A stretch of 64,000 bases of DNA, taken from NCBI GenBank assembly GCA_030620095.1, contig JAUTXW010000546.1, positions 161,319 through 225,318 on the forward strand, written 5' to 3'. The notes under the pieces are model-generated. The model was not told the DNA's origin, searched no databases, and worked only from the letters and a program-made list of their open reading frames with translations. A program made the translations under genes and the position numbers. Numbering within the stretch: position 1 is the first letter of the stretch; each line of letters opens with the position of its first letter. Below are positions 34,218 to 46,565 of the stretch, one piece after another. Source of the DNA: Kuschelorhynchus macadamiae. Taxonomy: Eukaryota; Arthropoda; Insecta; Coleoptera; Curculionidae.

Positions 34218-35647
34218 TTTTCATATGAGTCGTTAATAATCGTTTATGACATGCCATAAGGAATTGTTTAAAAGAACATGTAAATAATGTTATTATACAA
34301 AAATAGATCCAAAAAATAATTGGGGAAAATATATAAAGAATTACCTACATTGCTGAAAATTGTTTTTTTTTTCCTTCTAGATTAAAATGGGTAGGAAATA
34401 TAAAAATGTTTTTTTCTAAAAGTTATAGATATTTCAAAGCCATATCTTGTTTGTTTTTGACAAAATCGCGCAAACCCTTAAAAACGAGCTTCTTTGTAAA
34501 TGTCAATAAATTATGCAAGTCGCAACCGAAGTTTCAGATCTAAAACTTCGTACAACTATAGCCTACATGATGGCATTAAAACATTGCTTAAACATTAATT
34601 TTGTTGTTAACGAGAGCAGATCTTCTTCTTTACTGTGTCAGTAAAGTACAATATACTATTATTTTCTGTGTCGTGCAAAACAAAACCTCAAGAATTGGCT
34701 CAAAAACATAATAGTGTATTAATAATTTTAACGGTTTTAACTTTTAAATATAAACATCCATAGCGTTTCTATATATCTAGTTTTACGTACCAAATTAAAT
34801 TGAAACAAGGGACTCCTGAATTTTTTTTACCGGTCCGAATTTCTTTAACACCCTTCTATTAATATAGTACAAGAAACAATTTTGTGTCCTATAATAATTT
34901 ATATAAGTACCCCCCTAACTCAAAATATAAATAGCTAATGTCGTATTTGGCAGGACTCATGTATTACTCAATATAAAAATCACATTTATTTGGTATAAAA
35001 AGTTCGGCATAAACAACTCTTGGGGCTTTACAAACTGTGGACAACACTTGTTAAATTTATTCTACTTTTCGATAAATGTCCATTTTTAACGGCCCTCAAA
35101 GCATTTGAGAAGATTTAAGTATATGTTTTATATTTGTTTGTTATTTTTTAGATTATCGGTGATCGATCAATATTACAACAGTGTATTCCAGATTGATGAA
35201 CCCAGCGTATTTGTGTGTAGTATGTTAACTATTGCAAAACTAAATAGGTGAAGTCATTTTAGAAAGTTTATGCCAAAATAAAAACTAAAATCTGCTTTTA
35301 AGATTCGAAAATTTAGCTTTTTTATAATTAAAAATCTATATTATAATTATAATTTTAGTTTAGCTTTAGAGAAATTAAAACAAATGCCACATTCCTAATA
35401 AAATTTCTTTAGTTCAACACATTTATGAAGAGCATAGTTCGGGAAAATGATCGCTAACACACCCGCACTGATATCATAAAATAATGAAATGACAAAAATT
35501 GGGCAAGTCAAGCAAGCTTTTTGTTTTCTTGGATGTTAAGGCAAACAAATTAAACAGATTTGTTCCTAAATAAATATTATTTGTTTTAGGTTTGCATACA
35601 CATTTTACAACACTACAATTTATGGAGCTGCTAAGTCTTAAAAAAAC
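34218..35647. other. No recognised feature
   Basis: AT-rich noncoding sequence; no repeats or frames of note. Confidence 0.4.
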
Positions 35648-36076
35648 ATGCATACATACATATTAGAAGCATCAATTTGCAAGAATCTATATTATTTAAA
35701 ATTAATAAAAAGAGGGAGCCAGCCAAATACGGGATCGATTTTACATATTAAGCTGCCTATCTATATTATAAACAAACTGACCAGTGCTTTATCTATATTT
35801 ATTACTGGCGCTTATATAAAAAAAATCCTATTATATGATTTTTATACTGATAAAAATTTTAAAACATCACACAAACCTGCTACTCTTTGTCATGAGCAGA
35901 TTGGGCAGCGGTTGTCTTTCTTTAATTTTAAATTTATTTTTAAAAAGCAACCGGAAAATATTGTCATTATAGCAAGAAAGTCTACCAAACCTTTAGGATC
36001 AGCAAGGCCTTCGCAAATAATATCCGTCCCTGGTCCGGACATTATGTCAAATTACAATCTAACCGAATCAAAATAA
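35648..36076 (+). CDS. 142-codon open frame, unrecognised
   Basis: Starts at an ATG and runs 142 codons, long for such AT-rich sequence. It is rich in Ile, Leu and Lys, with a hydrophobic patch at about residues 36-62, and ends with a polar segment (KSTKPLGSARPSQIISVPGP). I recognise no domain, and no promoter, intron or neighbour gives context. It may be a chance frame or part of an unknown repeat. Confidence 0.2.
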   Translation: MHTYILEASICKNLYYLKLIKRGSQPNTGSILHIKLPIYIINKLTSALSIFITGAYIKKILLYDFYTDKNFKTSHKPATLCHEQIGQRLSFFNFKFIFKKQPENIVIIARKSTKPLGSARPSQIISVPGPDIMSNYNLTESK

Positions 36077-37304
36077 GAATTTTTCATTCGTCCGTCTCGT
36101 ATAACACTCGTATAATTCTGCTATCATAAAGACTCATGGAAAAACTGACAATTGTTGGTTGCATTTCCACCTTTCTCATCGCTTCTTATATAGCAGCCTT
36201 TAACACAGCAAATGCCAGTAAGTCACACGTATTGTCACTGCTAGAGCTAAACTAGTAGCGAAATTAGAGTGTTCTTATTTTATGAGAAAACTCAAGTGTT
36301 TGTATCAAGTTTCAAAACAAATATTTTACAGAATTAATTTGACTACTCATTCATCTAAGTAGAAATAATTACTATTGAGTTAACAAGATGGCAGAAGGAG
36401 AGCAAGGGCTGCTTTTACGTATTAGATAAAGTTTACTGTAGAAATAACAAAAATTCGTGTACCTTAATAACTGGAAATTATATCCACTAAGTGATATTTT
36501 GTAACAAAACTATAAACATATATTTTGCAAATCACCATATTACATTTTGTGACTTAATTTAAGAATGATATAATAACCCCGAAGCAACATTAAATCAGTG
36601 TCTGCGAGCAGTAAACATGCAAACAAAACAACCAGAAGAGTTTCTATTTTTACCCCATTTCAAGTTTTAAATAAGCGTGAAATAAAAGTGGTTTATGGGC
36701 GAACTTTTATGCGGAATACACTGAAGTGGGTTATTTTCAAACTGAAAAATGTTGTTAGCACAATTCTAAAAATTCTGTCTCTGCTGCTTTATGGTGTACT
36801 ACGAGAAATAATAATTCTATGAATGCCGCGTTCTCAGAATGGCTTTAAAAATATGTAGTTTACAAAAATTGAATTCGTTCCGTTATAGAATCTTAGTTGT
36901 TTCTCTTGACAAGATGCTATTTGGCATATTAATAACAATTCGAAGGGATATTTGTAAATAACTATTTTAAATCCTCATATCGAGTTTGGGAAAAATCCTT
37001 GATATATAATCAAGACAATAATTTCAAAATTGTATAAATATAAAAAAACACCAGTTGGGTTAGGGTGCATGCTTCTACTTTATCTCAAATGGTTTAATAC
37101 CGTGTTGGGTTAAAGACCTTGGCCCTGACGGCCAAGATTAACGAAAAATAAATACATATTTACTCGTGGAAATATTTGTACTCTTTTTTATATTGATGTA
37201 GACCAAATACAAAAAACAAAACATTTCTTATCAAACACCAGCACAACAAATAACAGAAGCCTTGAAAATAATATAATTAAATATTACACAGTATATGTAG
37301 TTAT
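36077..37304. other. No recognised feature
   Basis: AT-rich sequence with a featureless 74-codon frame at 36598-36822. No repeats recognised. Confidence 0.4.
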
Positions 37305-38140
37305 AAAGGGTGTTCAATAAGACAGAACGACGTTAACAGAAATAACACAATCTCGTTTGTAAAAAGAATTAGATTTCTTTATTTAATAATATTATTTGGT
37401 ACATGGCAATTAAGTGTAAAATATAATGTCGGCGAAATGCTCACCACGGCTTCGGAGCCGCACCTCCACTCTATGGTCAAAAGTTTGATGACATCTCTAC
37501 GTAATTCTCCCTGGATATCCTCAATATGCCGTCTTATTACCTCGTCTTTTAGCTGCTGAACTGTTGGCTTATTGGCATAGACCTTGCCTACCTTCGAAAT
37601 AACCCGAAAGAAAGAAGTCCAAACCCGTCAAATCTGATGATCTTGGTGGGCAATTGATATCTCTCTTTCGAGAGATGTTTCATAAGCTGTGTGGCATGTG
37701 GCGCCGTCCTGTTTGAACCAGAAATCATCGATACCGAATACAATTTATCCCATTAAAAATGGTTTTCATTGCACGGTTACGCTCACCATGCGTCGTAACA
37801 GAATTTGCCACATCATTTTCGAAAAAGTACAGTCTAATGTCCCTCTAATGGGCTTCATGTCATCACTAAAGATGAATTTTTGTGAAAAATCCTCATTGAT
37901 TGTCTTTGCTTATGCATCCAAACGGCGAACGCACGGCGCTTTAAATCGCCAGCGGGCTTCAATTCTTGCGTGAATTGAATTGTGTAAGTGTGTAGAGACA
38001 AATCTTTCCTCAAAATTCAATGTAACGTTGTCGCGGAGATGTTCAATTCCTGCGCTTAATGACGAATCGAGATAACTTGATTCTCAGTTACATTCTCGTG
38101 CACTGCACTAATGTTTTCGGATGAACGGCAAACATGAACA
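37305..38140 (-). pseudogene. mariner/Tc3-like (IS630 superfamily) transposase relic
   Basis: On the minus strand the C-terminal half of a transposase is readable with a few stops: WFKQDGATCHTA (about 37,728-37,690), then INCPPRSSDLTGLDFFLSGY (about 37,655-37,595), then GEHFADIIF near the end (about 37,450-37,425). QDGA.CHTA and PPRS.DLT..DFFL.GY are the D and DFFLWGY-type blocks of a common insect Tc/mariner branch. The N-terminal half is only hinted at around 37,900. The left outer edge 'gggtgttcaataagac' may be its terminus; no matching right terminus was found. Confidence 0.75.
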
Positions 38141-39270
38141 CGCAATAATGTGTTCACATCGGTGGCAGATGAACCTAACCTAACCTAGCTTGTTTTAATT
38201 TTTTAATCAATATTTGTAATTGCACTTTTGGTGGATCGATTAAACTGAAAACTGCAAACTTCCTCATCGTATAACCCCATATCTAAATAATAATCGAATT
38301 TTAAACATAGAGAATCGACTAAAATATCATATGCACCTTTTTTATACAAAATCATTAAGACTGTTAATCCGCCTTATTTGAAAAGTAAACCCAGCCCGTT
38401 CACACATGATCACCAGACAAGAAACAATGAAATATTTCAATTGCCACAGCTAATTTTCAAAGATCCATTTCCTTTGTCGCTTCAAGAATGTGGAACGCTT
38501 TTCGAAACAATATAAAGGGACCGCTTATAGAATCACAATGTAATCCCGTTTAACAAACATTGTTAAACCTGTTATTTCCTTTCGTGTATTTCAATCCACC
38601 CCTTTCTTTTTTAATTAAACTTGCTAAATTGAAATAAACCATATTATATAACACGCTTTCTGCTGCACTTGTAGCGTATTATTTTTAAAATCATTTTGAT
38701 AAATTTGCTACACGGGATGGGATCGATGTTCGTAGCGTGTCACCTCATTTCTTCCCCATGCTGCCTATATTAGGATTTTTCTGTGATCTATTTTATTTTT
38801 ATTTTATTTTATCTAGTTTAGATACGAAATAAAAAATTAGGTCTGTGACCATTTTTAAGGCCGCTTCGCACTGAATAAATCCAAGTGGATTGACGAGAGT
38901 TAACGGCTTCTTTATAATAGCGAAGCGGTCCTTTTTGTTCTTGCTTAATATGATACTGTACTATGTAAAATGGAGGCTCATATACTATACACAGATAAAT
39001 GAAATATATTCATAATTTGAATAGAGTGTGACCAGCTAAATGCGCATTAATAATTTAATATTTTTTTTTTCAGTAAACTTGATAAATTATACCGAAGTCT
39101 GATGCTGTAAGGTATTAGAGATCCATGAGTTTAAAGCCTGTTATTCAAGCAAGTCTTAGTTCGCTAATTTTTATTACTGTAGGGGATAATAACAAAGTAT
39201 ACGAAGTACAAAGTAATAAAAGTGGTAAACTAAACTATAGTCTTAAAAATATACGTTTCAACTTAGATGT

Positions 39271-39272
<2 letters not shown>
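38141..39272. other. No recognised feature
   Basis: AT-rich noncoding sequence preceding a TA microsatellite. Confidence 0.4.

Positions 39273-39359
<87 letters not shown>
39273..39359. repeat. (TA)n microsatellite
   Basis: About 87 bp of uninterrupted TA. Confidence 0.95.
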
Positions 39360-39360
<1 letters not shown>

Positions 39361-39421
39361 TGTTATAACTATTATGCAAGTATAAAAAACTGTTAATTCT
39401 TATACAGATTTTCTAAAATTA

Positions 39422-39559
39422 CTTGGCGTGATCATCAGAAAAAAAACCATTCTAAGTAACCAAAATATAAACAATTTAAGACTAATTACGGCGTTCATTT
39501 ATTACGTAAATCAGCACATCCATTTTGCTAAAAGGAAAATAAAATTAATTAATCAACCG

Positions 39560-39596
<37 letters not shown>

Positions 39597-39745
39597 TACT
39601 TGGCGTGATCATAAAAACCATTCTAAGTAACCAAAATATAAACAATTTAAGTCTAATTACGGCGTTCATTTATCACGTAAATCAGCACATCCATTTTGCT
39701 AAAAGGAAAATAAAATTAATTAATCAACCGTCACCCATAACTAGT
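39422..39745 (+). repeat. Tandem duplication, units about 170 bp, with (TC)n(TA)n
   Basis: Unit 1 starts TTGGCGTGATCATCAG at 39422 and unit 2 starts TTGGCGTGATCATAAA at about 39600. They are nearly identical through 'aattaatcaaccgtc'. Unit 1 ends in about 28 bp of (CT)n followed by a short TA run, which separates the copies. Confidence 0.85.
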
Positions 39746-40454
39746 TTAATTTTTTTATTTCTAAATTTTTAGGGTCTTACCGAAAAGTAGGTTAATTATT
39801 CTATTATAATATACCTCAGAGTTTGCATACAAATTATTCCACAGGTATTTTATTCTAGCTCATATTGCTCTATAATTAATCAACATTATTAATGACCTCA
39901 AATACCCGCAAACTTTGTATGAAATATTATTAAACAAGAGTGGCATACCAACCCTTTTCTCAGTAAGTTAGTTTTCGTTTAAACTAAGACAAATATTCTC
40001 TACAGGATAAACGAGCCAGCCTCATATAAAAAGTACAATCATAAAAGACAAAATTAAATTATCACTTCTACCAATATTTAGATAGTTTAACTATGTCGGA
40101 TGTTTAGAGATTTGGATTAAAGCAATTGAAGACACAAAAGGATGAATGGCCCATGTAACGTTTTCTTTTTTTTTTAATTTTTGCATGAATAAAGGTTCTA
40201 AGTACATTTGATTCTAGAAGGGTTTCCATCCAGTAAAATGTACAAAAAAGTGTCTAGCGGTTCAAGGGCCCAAGTACCGGTTAGTTTAACATTCGTTTAA
40301 TAGATATAGGGTTTATGAATTCAAAACAAGATATGGTAGTTTTTCCATTTAGAAATTAATCAACCTTAGCAATCAAAATAACTAGATAAAAAACTTCAAT
40401 TCTGCATAAATAAGATTATTTATCATATTTACAAGGCGTACGTACACAACGATA
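39746..40454. other. No recognised feature
   Basis: AT-rich noncoding sequence. Confidence 0.4.
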
Positions 40455-41882
40455 TGTACAGGTTGGTTCAATAATAGAGGACGTCAGCTGTAGCTCGGGA
40501 ACCGTTAATGACAGAACTTAAATGAAAAAATATTTACAGGTAGATCGGCCAAGAGAAATCACTGTAAATTATTTTCAAGTTCGAAAGTTGGCCGCTAGGT
40601 GGCGTAACAGCAACACAAAGGTGTAAATGCCAACTGTCTCTTAAATTTCCATAATTGGGGTATGTTGAAAATATATGCATTGTATTCTTCAGACCATTTT
40701 TGTCTTTTTCTAAAAATAAAATGGTTGGGAAGTTCAAACCTATTTATTTTCAAATGTGATTTTGTTTGGATGCACCAATTTTATTCTACTTACTTCTATG
40801 GTGGAATTCGGTTTAATCTTTTTGCCCAAATCGAGTCTTGTCCTGCCTCGTTCTATTTTTAGCTGTTTTATTGCCAAGCTTATGTGATTATGAGAATGAG
40901 TTTTAGTATTTTTTGTTTTGTTCCTTTGTTAAGTTTCGTTATTTGCAGTTATGCAATATTACTAAAATTTCTATTGAGGCCTTGTTTTTTCCAGTTTTTT
41001 GGTTTTCCTAAAATTTCAGGATTATTTGCCATTATTATTTCTCCTCTACAAAACGGCAATGCCCTTTATAACTACCGAATAAATTATGATATAAAAGTAA
41101 TTCTTCTATGTCTTGTTTTAACGATCCAATATGATAATTCTTTGCCGTGTTTTTTAATTTGGGGTAGGGATCCAAAAAGAAAAGTCAAATATTCAAAAAG
41201 GTCTACGTTTCGCAATTTATTATTGCATCTTCAGGACAATTTTAAGGATTTGACTTTTATAGTCATATTCGTGTATTTCGTTCGTGTATTTTTTTTATAT
41301 GACTATAAAAGTCAAATCCTTAAAATTGTCCTGAAGATGAAATAATAAATTGCGAAGCGTAGACCTTTTTGAATATTTGACTTTTCTTTTTGGATCCCTA
41401 CCCCAAATTAAAAAACACAGCGAAGAATTGTGATATAAAAGTCATAGCGTACCATTTGATTTTTTTGAGAAAATCAGCATAATTTGGAGAATTTCGAAAC
41501 ATCGCCATCTGGTGACCACTAGCAAAGCCATTACGGTACAGTTTATGGCTTCACGAGTAGAGCAAAAAATATTCTTTTTTTCGATACCAAATTAATAATC
41601 GGTTCATCCCAAATCGAGATACCTACATTTGAGAGTAGTCTCAAGAAAAAAGGTGCGCGAATGGTTGAAGAATACAATGCATATATTTTTAACATTCCTT
41701 AAATATGGACATGTAAGGTAAAATTGGCATTTACACTTTTGCGTTGCTGTTACTCTTCCTAGCGGCCAACTTTCGAACTTAAAATAATTTACAGCGATTT
41801 CCCTTGGCCTATTCCCTTTGGTTCTGTCATTAACGGTTCCCGAGCTACAGCCAACGTCCTCTATTATTGGACTACCCCGTAC
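40455..41882. mobile_element. Fold-back element with long inverted repeats
   Basis: The outer arms of about 240 bp pair: left GTACAGGTTGGTTCAATAAT and right on the minus strand GTACGGGGTAGTCCAATAAT. They continue through shared 'agctgtagctcgggaaccg', 'gttggccgctagg' and 'atatgcattgtattcttca'. A second, tighter palindrome fills the middle (41,155-41,411). The 153-codon frame inside is a by-product of the arms and not a gene. The class is unclear, and a Penelope-type terminal motif is embedded in the inner palindrome. Confidence 0.75.
41155..41411. repeat. Near-perfect inner palindrome with hammerhead-like motif
   Basis: Arms of about 113 bp (41,155-41,268 and 41,297-41,411) are almost identical in inverted orientation around a 28-bp loop. 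On the minus strand of the left arm is CTGAAGATGCAATAATAAAT followed by TGCGAAACGT. This is CTGANGA, a short stem-loop, then GAAAC, which is the two-part hammerhead core layout. The right arm has the same with one A for C and GAAGC instead of GAAAC. Confidence 0.7.
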
Positions 41883-42755
41883 AACACATGCCTATCTTAC
41901 ATTTAAATAGTTTTCTACTCTTTATATTATTTATAAGAGGCGTATGATGTCAGATGACCTTTCGAATATGTTATTAGTATTATAATATTAGTTATAGATT
42001 TCTTTTAAAATTATACCTAGATTGTAACTAAAATCGGTGGTAAACCTAATGAGGTTACTGATAACCATTTATATAAAGAACTTGGTTCATTTTCGAACAT
42101 TTGCTTAAGGATCTATTTAGGCATTTGTATAGTCTTACATACAGACATACTTGCTTAAATAAGTAAAAACCTACAATTTGTGATATTTGTTACTGGTGGT
42201 TTTAACTGGGGAAATGGTTTATCAGACATATTTTAATATATATTTTGTTAAATGATTAAGTACCTATAACATTTCCCAGCTTAAGTCTTACTTTAAGCAA
42301 AGATGCTGTTGAATTTGTAATATGAGTATAATAATTCTCCAATTTGGACTGGTAGCACAACTAGGGCAGATTAGTAGTGAGTATAGATTTTAGGTATTTT
42401 AATTGTAGATTACAATGGAACCTTTCCCCATTTTACAAAAAATTAAAATTACCACTCCAACTCATGTATTTTAATGCAATAATTTTAATGGTGTGCCCAA
42501 AGTTATGCAAAAACAGGCTTATATCTCAAAGCGTTTAAAATTTTGGATATAGGGCAAAAGAGGGCTTATTTCGCCAGTCACTGGTAAACAGAGGTAATTG
42601 CATTCGAGTAAAATAAACTTTACTGGCTTTTCGCTTCTTTCTCAGCTGATGATAGGTCTGTTGAACAATACAGAACATTGGATTTGATTATTCTTCAATT
42701 AACCTCATTAGGTCATATTTCACTGATAGATTTCAACAAGTCAAACTCAACGGCA
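41883..42755. other. No recognised feature
   Basis: AT-rich noncoding sequence up to the LINE fragment. Confidence 0.4.
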
Positions 42756-43250
42756 TAATATTCACACCGCTAGTATACTGGGGCCTCTATTGCAAACATT
42801 GTATATGTCAAATTTTTATTCCAAAATTAAATTATGTAATTATTACAATGTAAATGCTGATGATACCCAAATTTACTTCGCATTTAATATTTCTAAAATA
42901 CGGTCTGCAATTTAAAAAAGTAATAAGGGCCTATCTATAATATTAAAAACTTCTCAAAATATCCTACTTCGATTAAACCTTAATAAGTCAACTGGCATTC
43001 TATTTGGAAGCGATACATCTCGTATCTCTGCATTAGATTGTTTAAATATAATTTTGGATGGTCGAGCTATTAAATATGTTGACGTTTGTAAATCGCTAGG
43101 GGTGAACACATTCTACAAACTCAGGTTTAAACAAAACGTAAATGTGTTTCTCAAAAGGGCTTATTCGACTTTAAAAGTCATATTCCCTCATCGGCAATGC
43201 TTACATGTAAAAACTAAAAAAACATGCGAATCTCCAGAGCTCTTATAATT
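42756..43250 (+). pseudogene. CR1/Daphne-like LINE reverse transcriptase fragment
   Basis: A fragment of a reverse transcriptase palm and thumb. SILGPLL-like sequence is near 42,780, NADDTQIYFAF near 42,857 (the catalytic YADD with Tyr to Asn), and LRLNLNKSTGILFGS near 42,970. From 43,054 an open frame includes VDVCKSLGVNTFYKLRFKQ and VFLKRAYSTLKVIF. Both ends are truncated. It is non-functional. Confidence 0.65.
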
Positions 43251-43267
43251 TACATTATTTTTAAATT

Positions 43268-43270
<3 letters not shown>

Positions 43271-43320
<50 letters not shown>
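43271..43320. repeat. (TA)n microsatellite
   Basis: 50 bp of TA directly abutting the left end of the Penelope pair. Confidence 0.95.
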
Positions 43321-43324
<4 letters not shown>

Positions 43325-43638
43325 CCTAATTTTTCTTGGTTTGAGGTCAATACATTAACAACAAAATTAGTACATATTTTTAAACATATATTCCGTTTCT
43401 AAGGTGACGTTTCGACCATAGTTTTGGTCTTTTTCAAATCTAAAATTTGTTTAGCACTATTTTTTTTATAAGTTTATAAAGTATTAATAATTTAGGACTT
43501 ACCATAGAACGTAAAATAGTTGAATAAAAAGTATACATAATCCACATATCTGACATATACTACACATATTTAATTTACATTTTAAAAATGTTGTGGACGT
43601 TTATTACAGACAAATTACAAGCGACTGAGCTAACACTG

Positions 43639-44769
43639 TTATAGTAAAGATATATACAATTTATTTAGGTTGTTTATGTCTTTTTTGTCATTTATGGCGT
43701 TTTTATTTTTTTGAATTTCAGCCATCTCAAAAAATTCTTTTTTTTTCAACTGAGGTTCGGATTTTAATACTTTCACTTGTTCGTAGTTGAAAGTATGTTT
43801 TTTGGACATCTCATGGTGTGTTAAGGCGGTGCTGTTTTTTTTATCATATTTGTGACTTTTCAGTCTATTTTCTAAGTATTGGCTTGTTTGTCCAATATAA
43901 AAACCGTTACAATTATTGCAAGGGATCTGATAGATTATATTGCTTTTTTTATTAATTGGCGTTTTCGATTTTAAGTTGCTGAAGTTCTTTGATAACAAGT
44001 TATAGGCTTTGTGACTTGTCGTGATGTTATATTTTTTAAAAAGGTTTTGAAATTGCTGGGATAAACCATTTATGAAAGGCAGAGAAATGTATTTTATTTT
44101 AGGTAGATTTGATGTAATAATGGCATTTTCAGAATTGTAATATTTATGTATTCTGCTTTTGTATCATTTATTTACTAATTTTTTAGGGTACTGATTTAGA
44201 TTTAATGCTGCTTTAGCCTTTTTAATTGCTCGTTCTCTGAATTCAGAGTCGGACAGCTTAATTGCCCGATCTGCCAGACCAATAATTACAGATTTTTTTT
44301 GAGACGTTGGGTGACAGGAGCTGAAATTTAGGTATCGAGAGGACCAAGTTTGTTTTGTGTACCATTCCGTTTTAATTTTATTTCCTATATGATGTAATGT
44401 TAGGTCTAAAAAATTGATTTTGTTGTTCTCTTCGCTTTCAATTGTAAATTGTAGTCTTTTATGGTATTGATTAAATTGCTTTAAAATAATTTCTGTTTGG
44501 CCAGATGGGATTGCAGTAATACAATCATCGACATAACGATAAAAAAATGGTATATTAAATTCCACATTACTTAGAACAGTCTCCTCTAAATCTTCCATAA
44601 CTATTTGGGCAACGAGGCTTGATATAGATGCTCCCATAGCACAACCTTCTATTTGTTTATATAACTGATCTTCGTATATGAAATATGTAGAATTTAGTGT
44701 TAATTCTACTGCTTTAAGAAATTCATGTTGAGGAATATCTGTGTATTTTCTTATTTCAGACCAGAAAAG
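43639..44769 (-). pseudogene. Penelope reverse transcriptase C-terminal half and GIY-YIG endonuclease (minus copy)
   Basis: Reverse transcriptase part 44,766-44,164: LYKQIEGCAMGASISSLVAQIVMEDL, then PFFYRYVDDCITAIP with the catalytic YVDD intact. A TGA at 44,164-44,166 interrupts the frame. Endonuclease part 43,998-43,639: IIYQIPCNNCNGFYIGQT, then LENRLKSH and EFFEMAEI, the GIY-YIG domain with its CX2C insertion typical of Penelope proteins. Together the enzyme would copy element RNA at a nicked target. This copy is 5'-truncated in the RT fingers region and has one nonsense change, so it is dead. Confidence 0.85.
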
Positions 44770-44795
44770 CTCCCCCTCAACAAAAAACAACATCA

Positions 44796-46565
44796 ATGTG
44801 GGTAGAAAATCTAACAAATCAAAATATTCCAGATTACGCTATGGAAATTTTAAGCTTAGGACCTAATTTTGCAACGGAATTAAATAATGATAGACTTTTG
44901 CCAACTACCGATATACTATGTAACATTGAAAACGGTATAAATCATTTGAGAGGTGGAGAGAAAGACGAAATTAGAGCAAAATCTTGTAATATATTAACAA
45001 ATTTTAAAACTAAACTAAAAAATCAAACAAATAAAAATAAAAAACACTCAATAAACTTAACAAAAACTAAGAGTTTTTTAAAAAATAACCCTTCTATAAA
45101 GGTTCTAAAAGCCGATAAAACAAACAAAACAGTGTTAATGAGTTCTGCTAACTACAACATAAAAATGAATGAAATATTAAATGACACTAAAACATATAAA
45201 AAAATTAAACAAGATCCCACAAACCAGTATCAAAAAAGAAATAATGAATTAGTTAACTCTTGGGAAAAAAATCCGACACTGCTAAAAAACTAAAAAAATT
45301 AATATATCAAGGACTCCTATCAATTTAAAGAAAAATTAAAACAGTTAGAAATTCCGGAAAATTACCAACTGATATCGCTTGATGTTGTTTCCCTGTATAC
45401 CAGCGTTCCAATCTCATTGGCTACCAGAATAATTAAAAAGAAATGGTCTGAAATAAAAAAATACACAGATATTCCTCAAGATGAATTTCTTAAAGCAGTA
45501 GAATTAACACTAAATTCTACATATTTCATATACGAAGATCAGTTATATAAACAAATAGAAGGTTGTGCTATGGGAGCATCTATATCAAGCGTCGTTGCCC
45601 AAATAGTTATGGAAGATTTAGTGGAGACTGTTCTAAGTAATGTGGAATTTAATATACCATTTTTTTAACGATATGTCGATGATTGTATTACTGCAATCCC
45701 ATCTGGCCAAACAGAAATTATTTTAAAGCAATTTAATCAATACCATAAAAGACTACAATTTACAATTGAAAGCGAAGAGAACAACAAAATCAATTTTTTA
45801 GACCTAACATTACATCATATAGGAAATAAAATTAAAACGGAATGGTACACAAAACAAACTTGGTCCTCTCGATACCTAAATTTCAGCTCCTGTCACCCAA
45901 TGTCTCAAAAAAAATCTGTAATTATTGGTCTGGCAGATCTGGCAATTAAGCTGTCCGACTCTGAATTCAGAGAACGAGCAATTAAAAAGGCTAAAGCAGC
46001 ATTAAATCTAAATCAGTACCCTAAAAAATTAGTAAATAAATTATTCAAAAGCAGAATACATAAATATTACAATTCTGAAAATGCCATTATTACATCAAAT
46101 CTACCTAAAACAAAATACATTTCTCTGCCTTTCATAAATGGTTTATCCCAGCAATTTCAAAACCTTTTTAAAAAATATAACATCACGACAAGTCACAAAG
46201 CCTATAACTTGTTATCAAAGAACTTCAGCAACTTAAAATCGAAAACGCCAATTAATAAAAAAAGCATTATAGTCTATCAGATCCCTTGCAATAATTGTAA
46301 CGGTGTTTATATTGGACAAACAAGACAATACTTAGAAAATAGACCGAAAAGTCACAAATATGATAAAAAGAACAGCACCGCATTAACACCATAAGATGTC
46401 CAAAAAACATACTTTCAACTACGAACAAGTGAAAGTATTAAAATCCGAACCTCAGTTGAAAAAAAGAGAATTTTTTAAGATGGCTGAAATTCAAAAAAAC
46501 AAAAACACCATAAATGACAAAAAAGACATAAACAACCTAAATAAATTGTATATATCTTTACTATA
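44796..46565 (+). pseudogene. Penelope reverse transcriptase and GIY-YIG (plus copy)
   Basis: N-terminal part 44,796-45,293: MEILSLGPNFATELN and VLKADKTNKTVLMSSANYN, both PLE hallmarks. A frame break follows, then LISLDVVSLYTSVP (motif A) at about 45,370-45,412 and the fingers/palm frame 45,417-45,668. A TAA at 45,666-45,668 sits one codon before RYVDD, where the minus copy has Tyr. Reading continues in frame to 46,394 with the GIY-YIG block VYIGQTRQYLENRP; a 2-base deletion then breaks the end. Dead copy with a longer N-terminal part than its partner. Confidence 0.85.

Noticed and set aside
36598..36822. 74-codon plus frame as a gene
   Set aside because: No domain, no context, and length compatible with chance.
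39125..39385. 86-codon frame containing (YI)n
   Set aside because: It is a translation of a (TA)n microsatellite and not a gene.
40884..41345. 153-codon hydrophobic frame
   Set aside because: It lies across the arms of the fold-back element; the reversed copies do not preserve a protein and no domain is seen.
43400..43440. Functional hammerhead ribozyme at the Penelope ends
   Set aside because: The stem and GAAAC are present, but the first core reads TTGAAAA instead of CTGANGA. Only a degenerate motif is supported.
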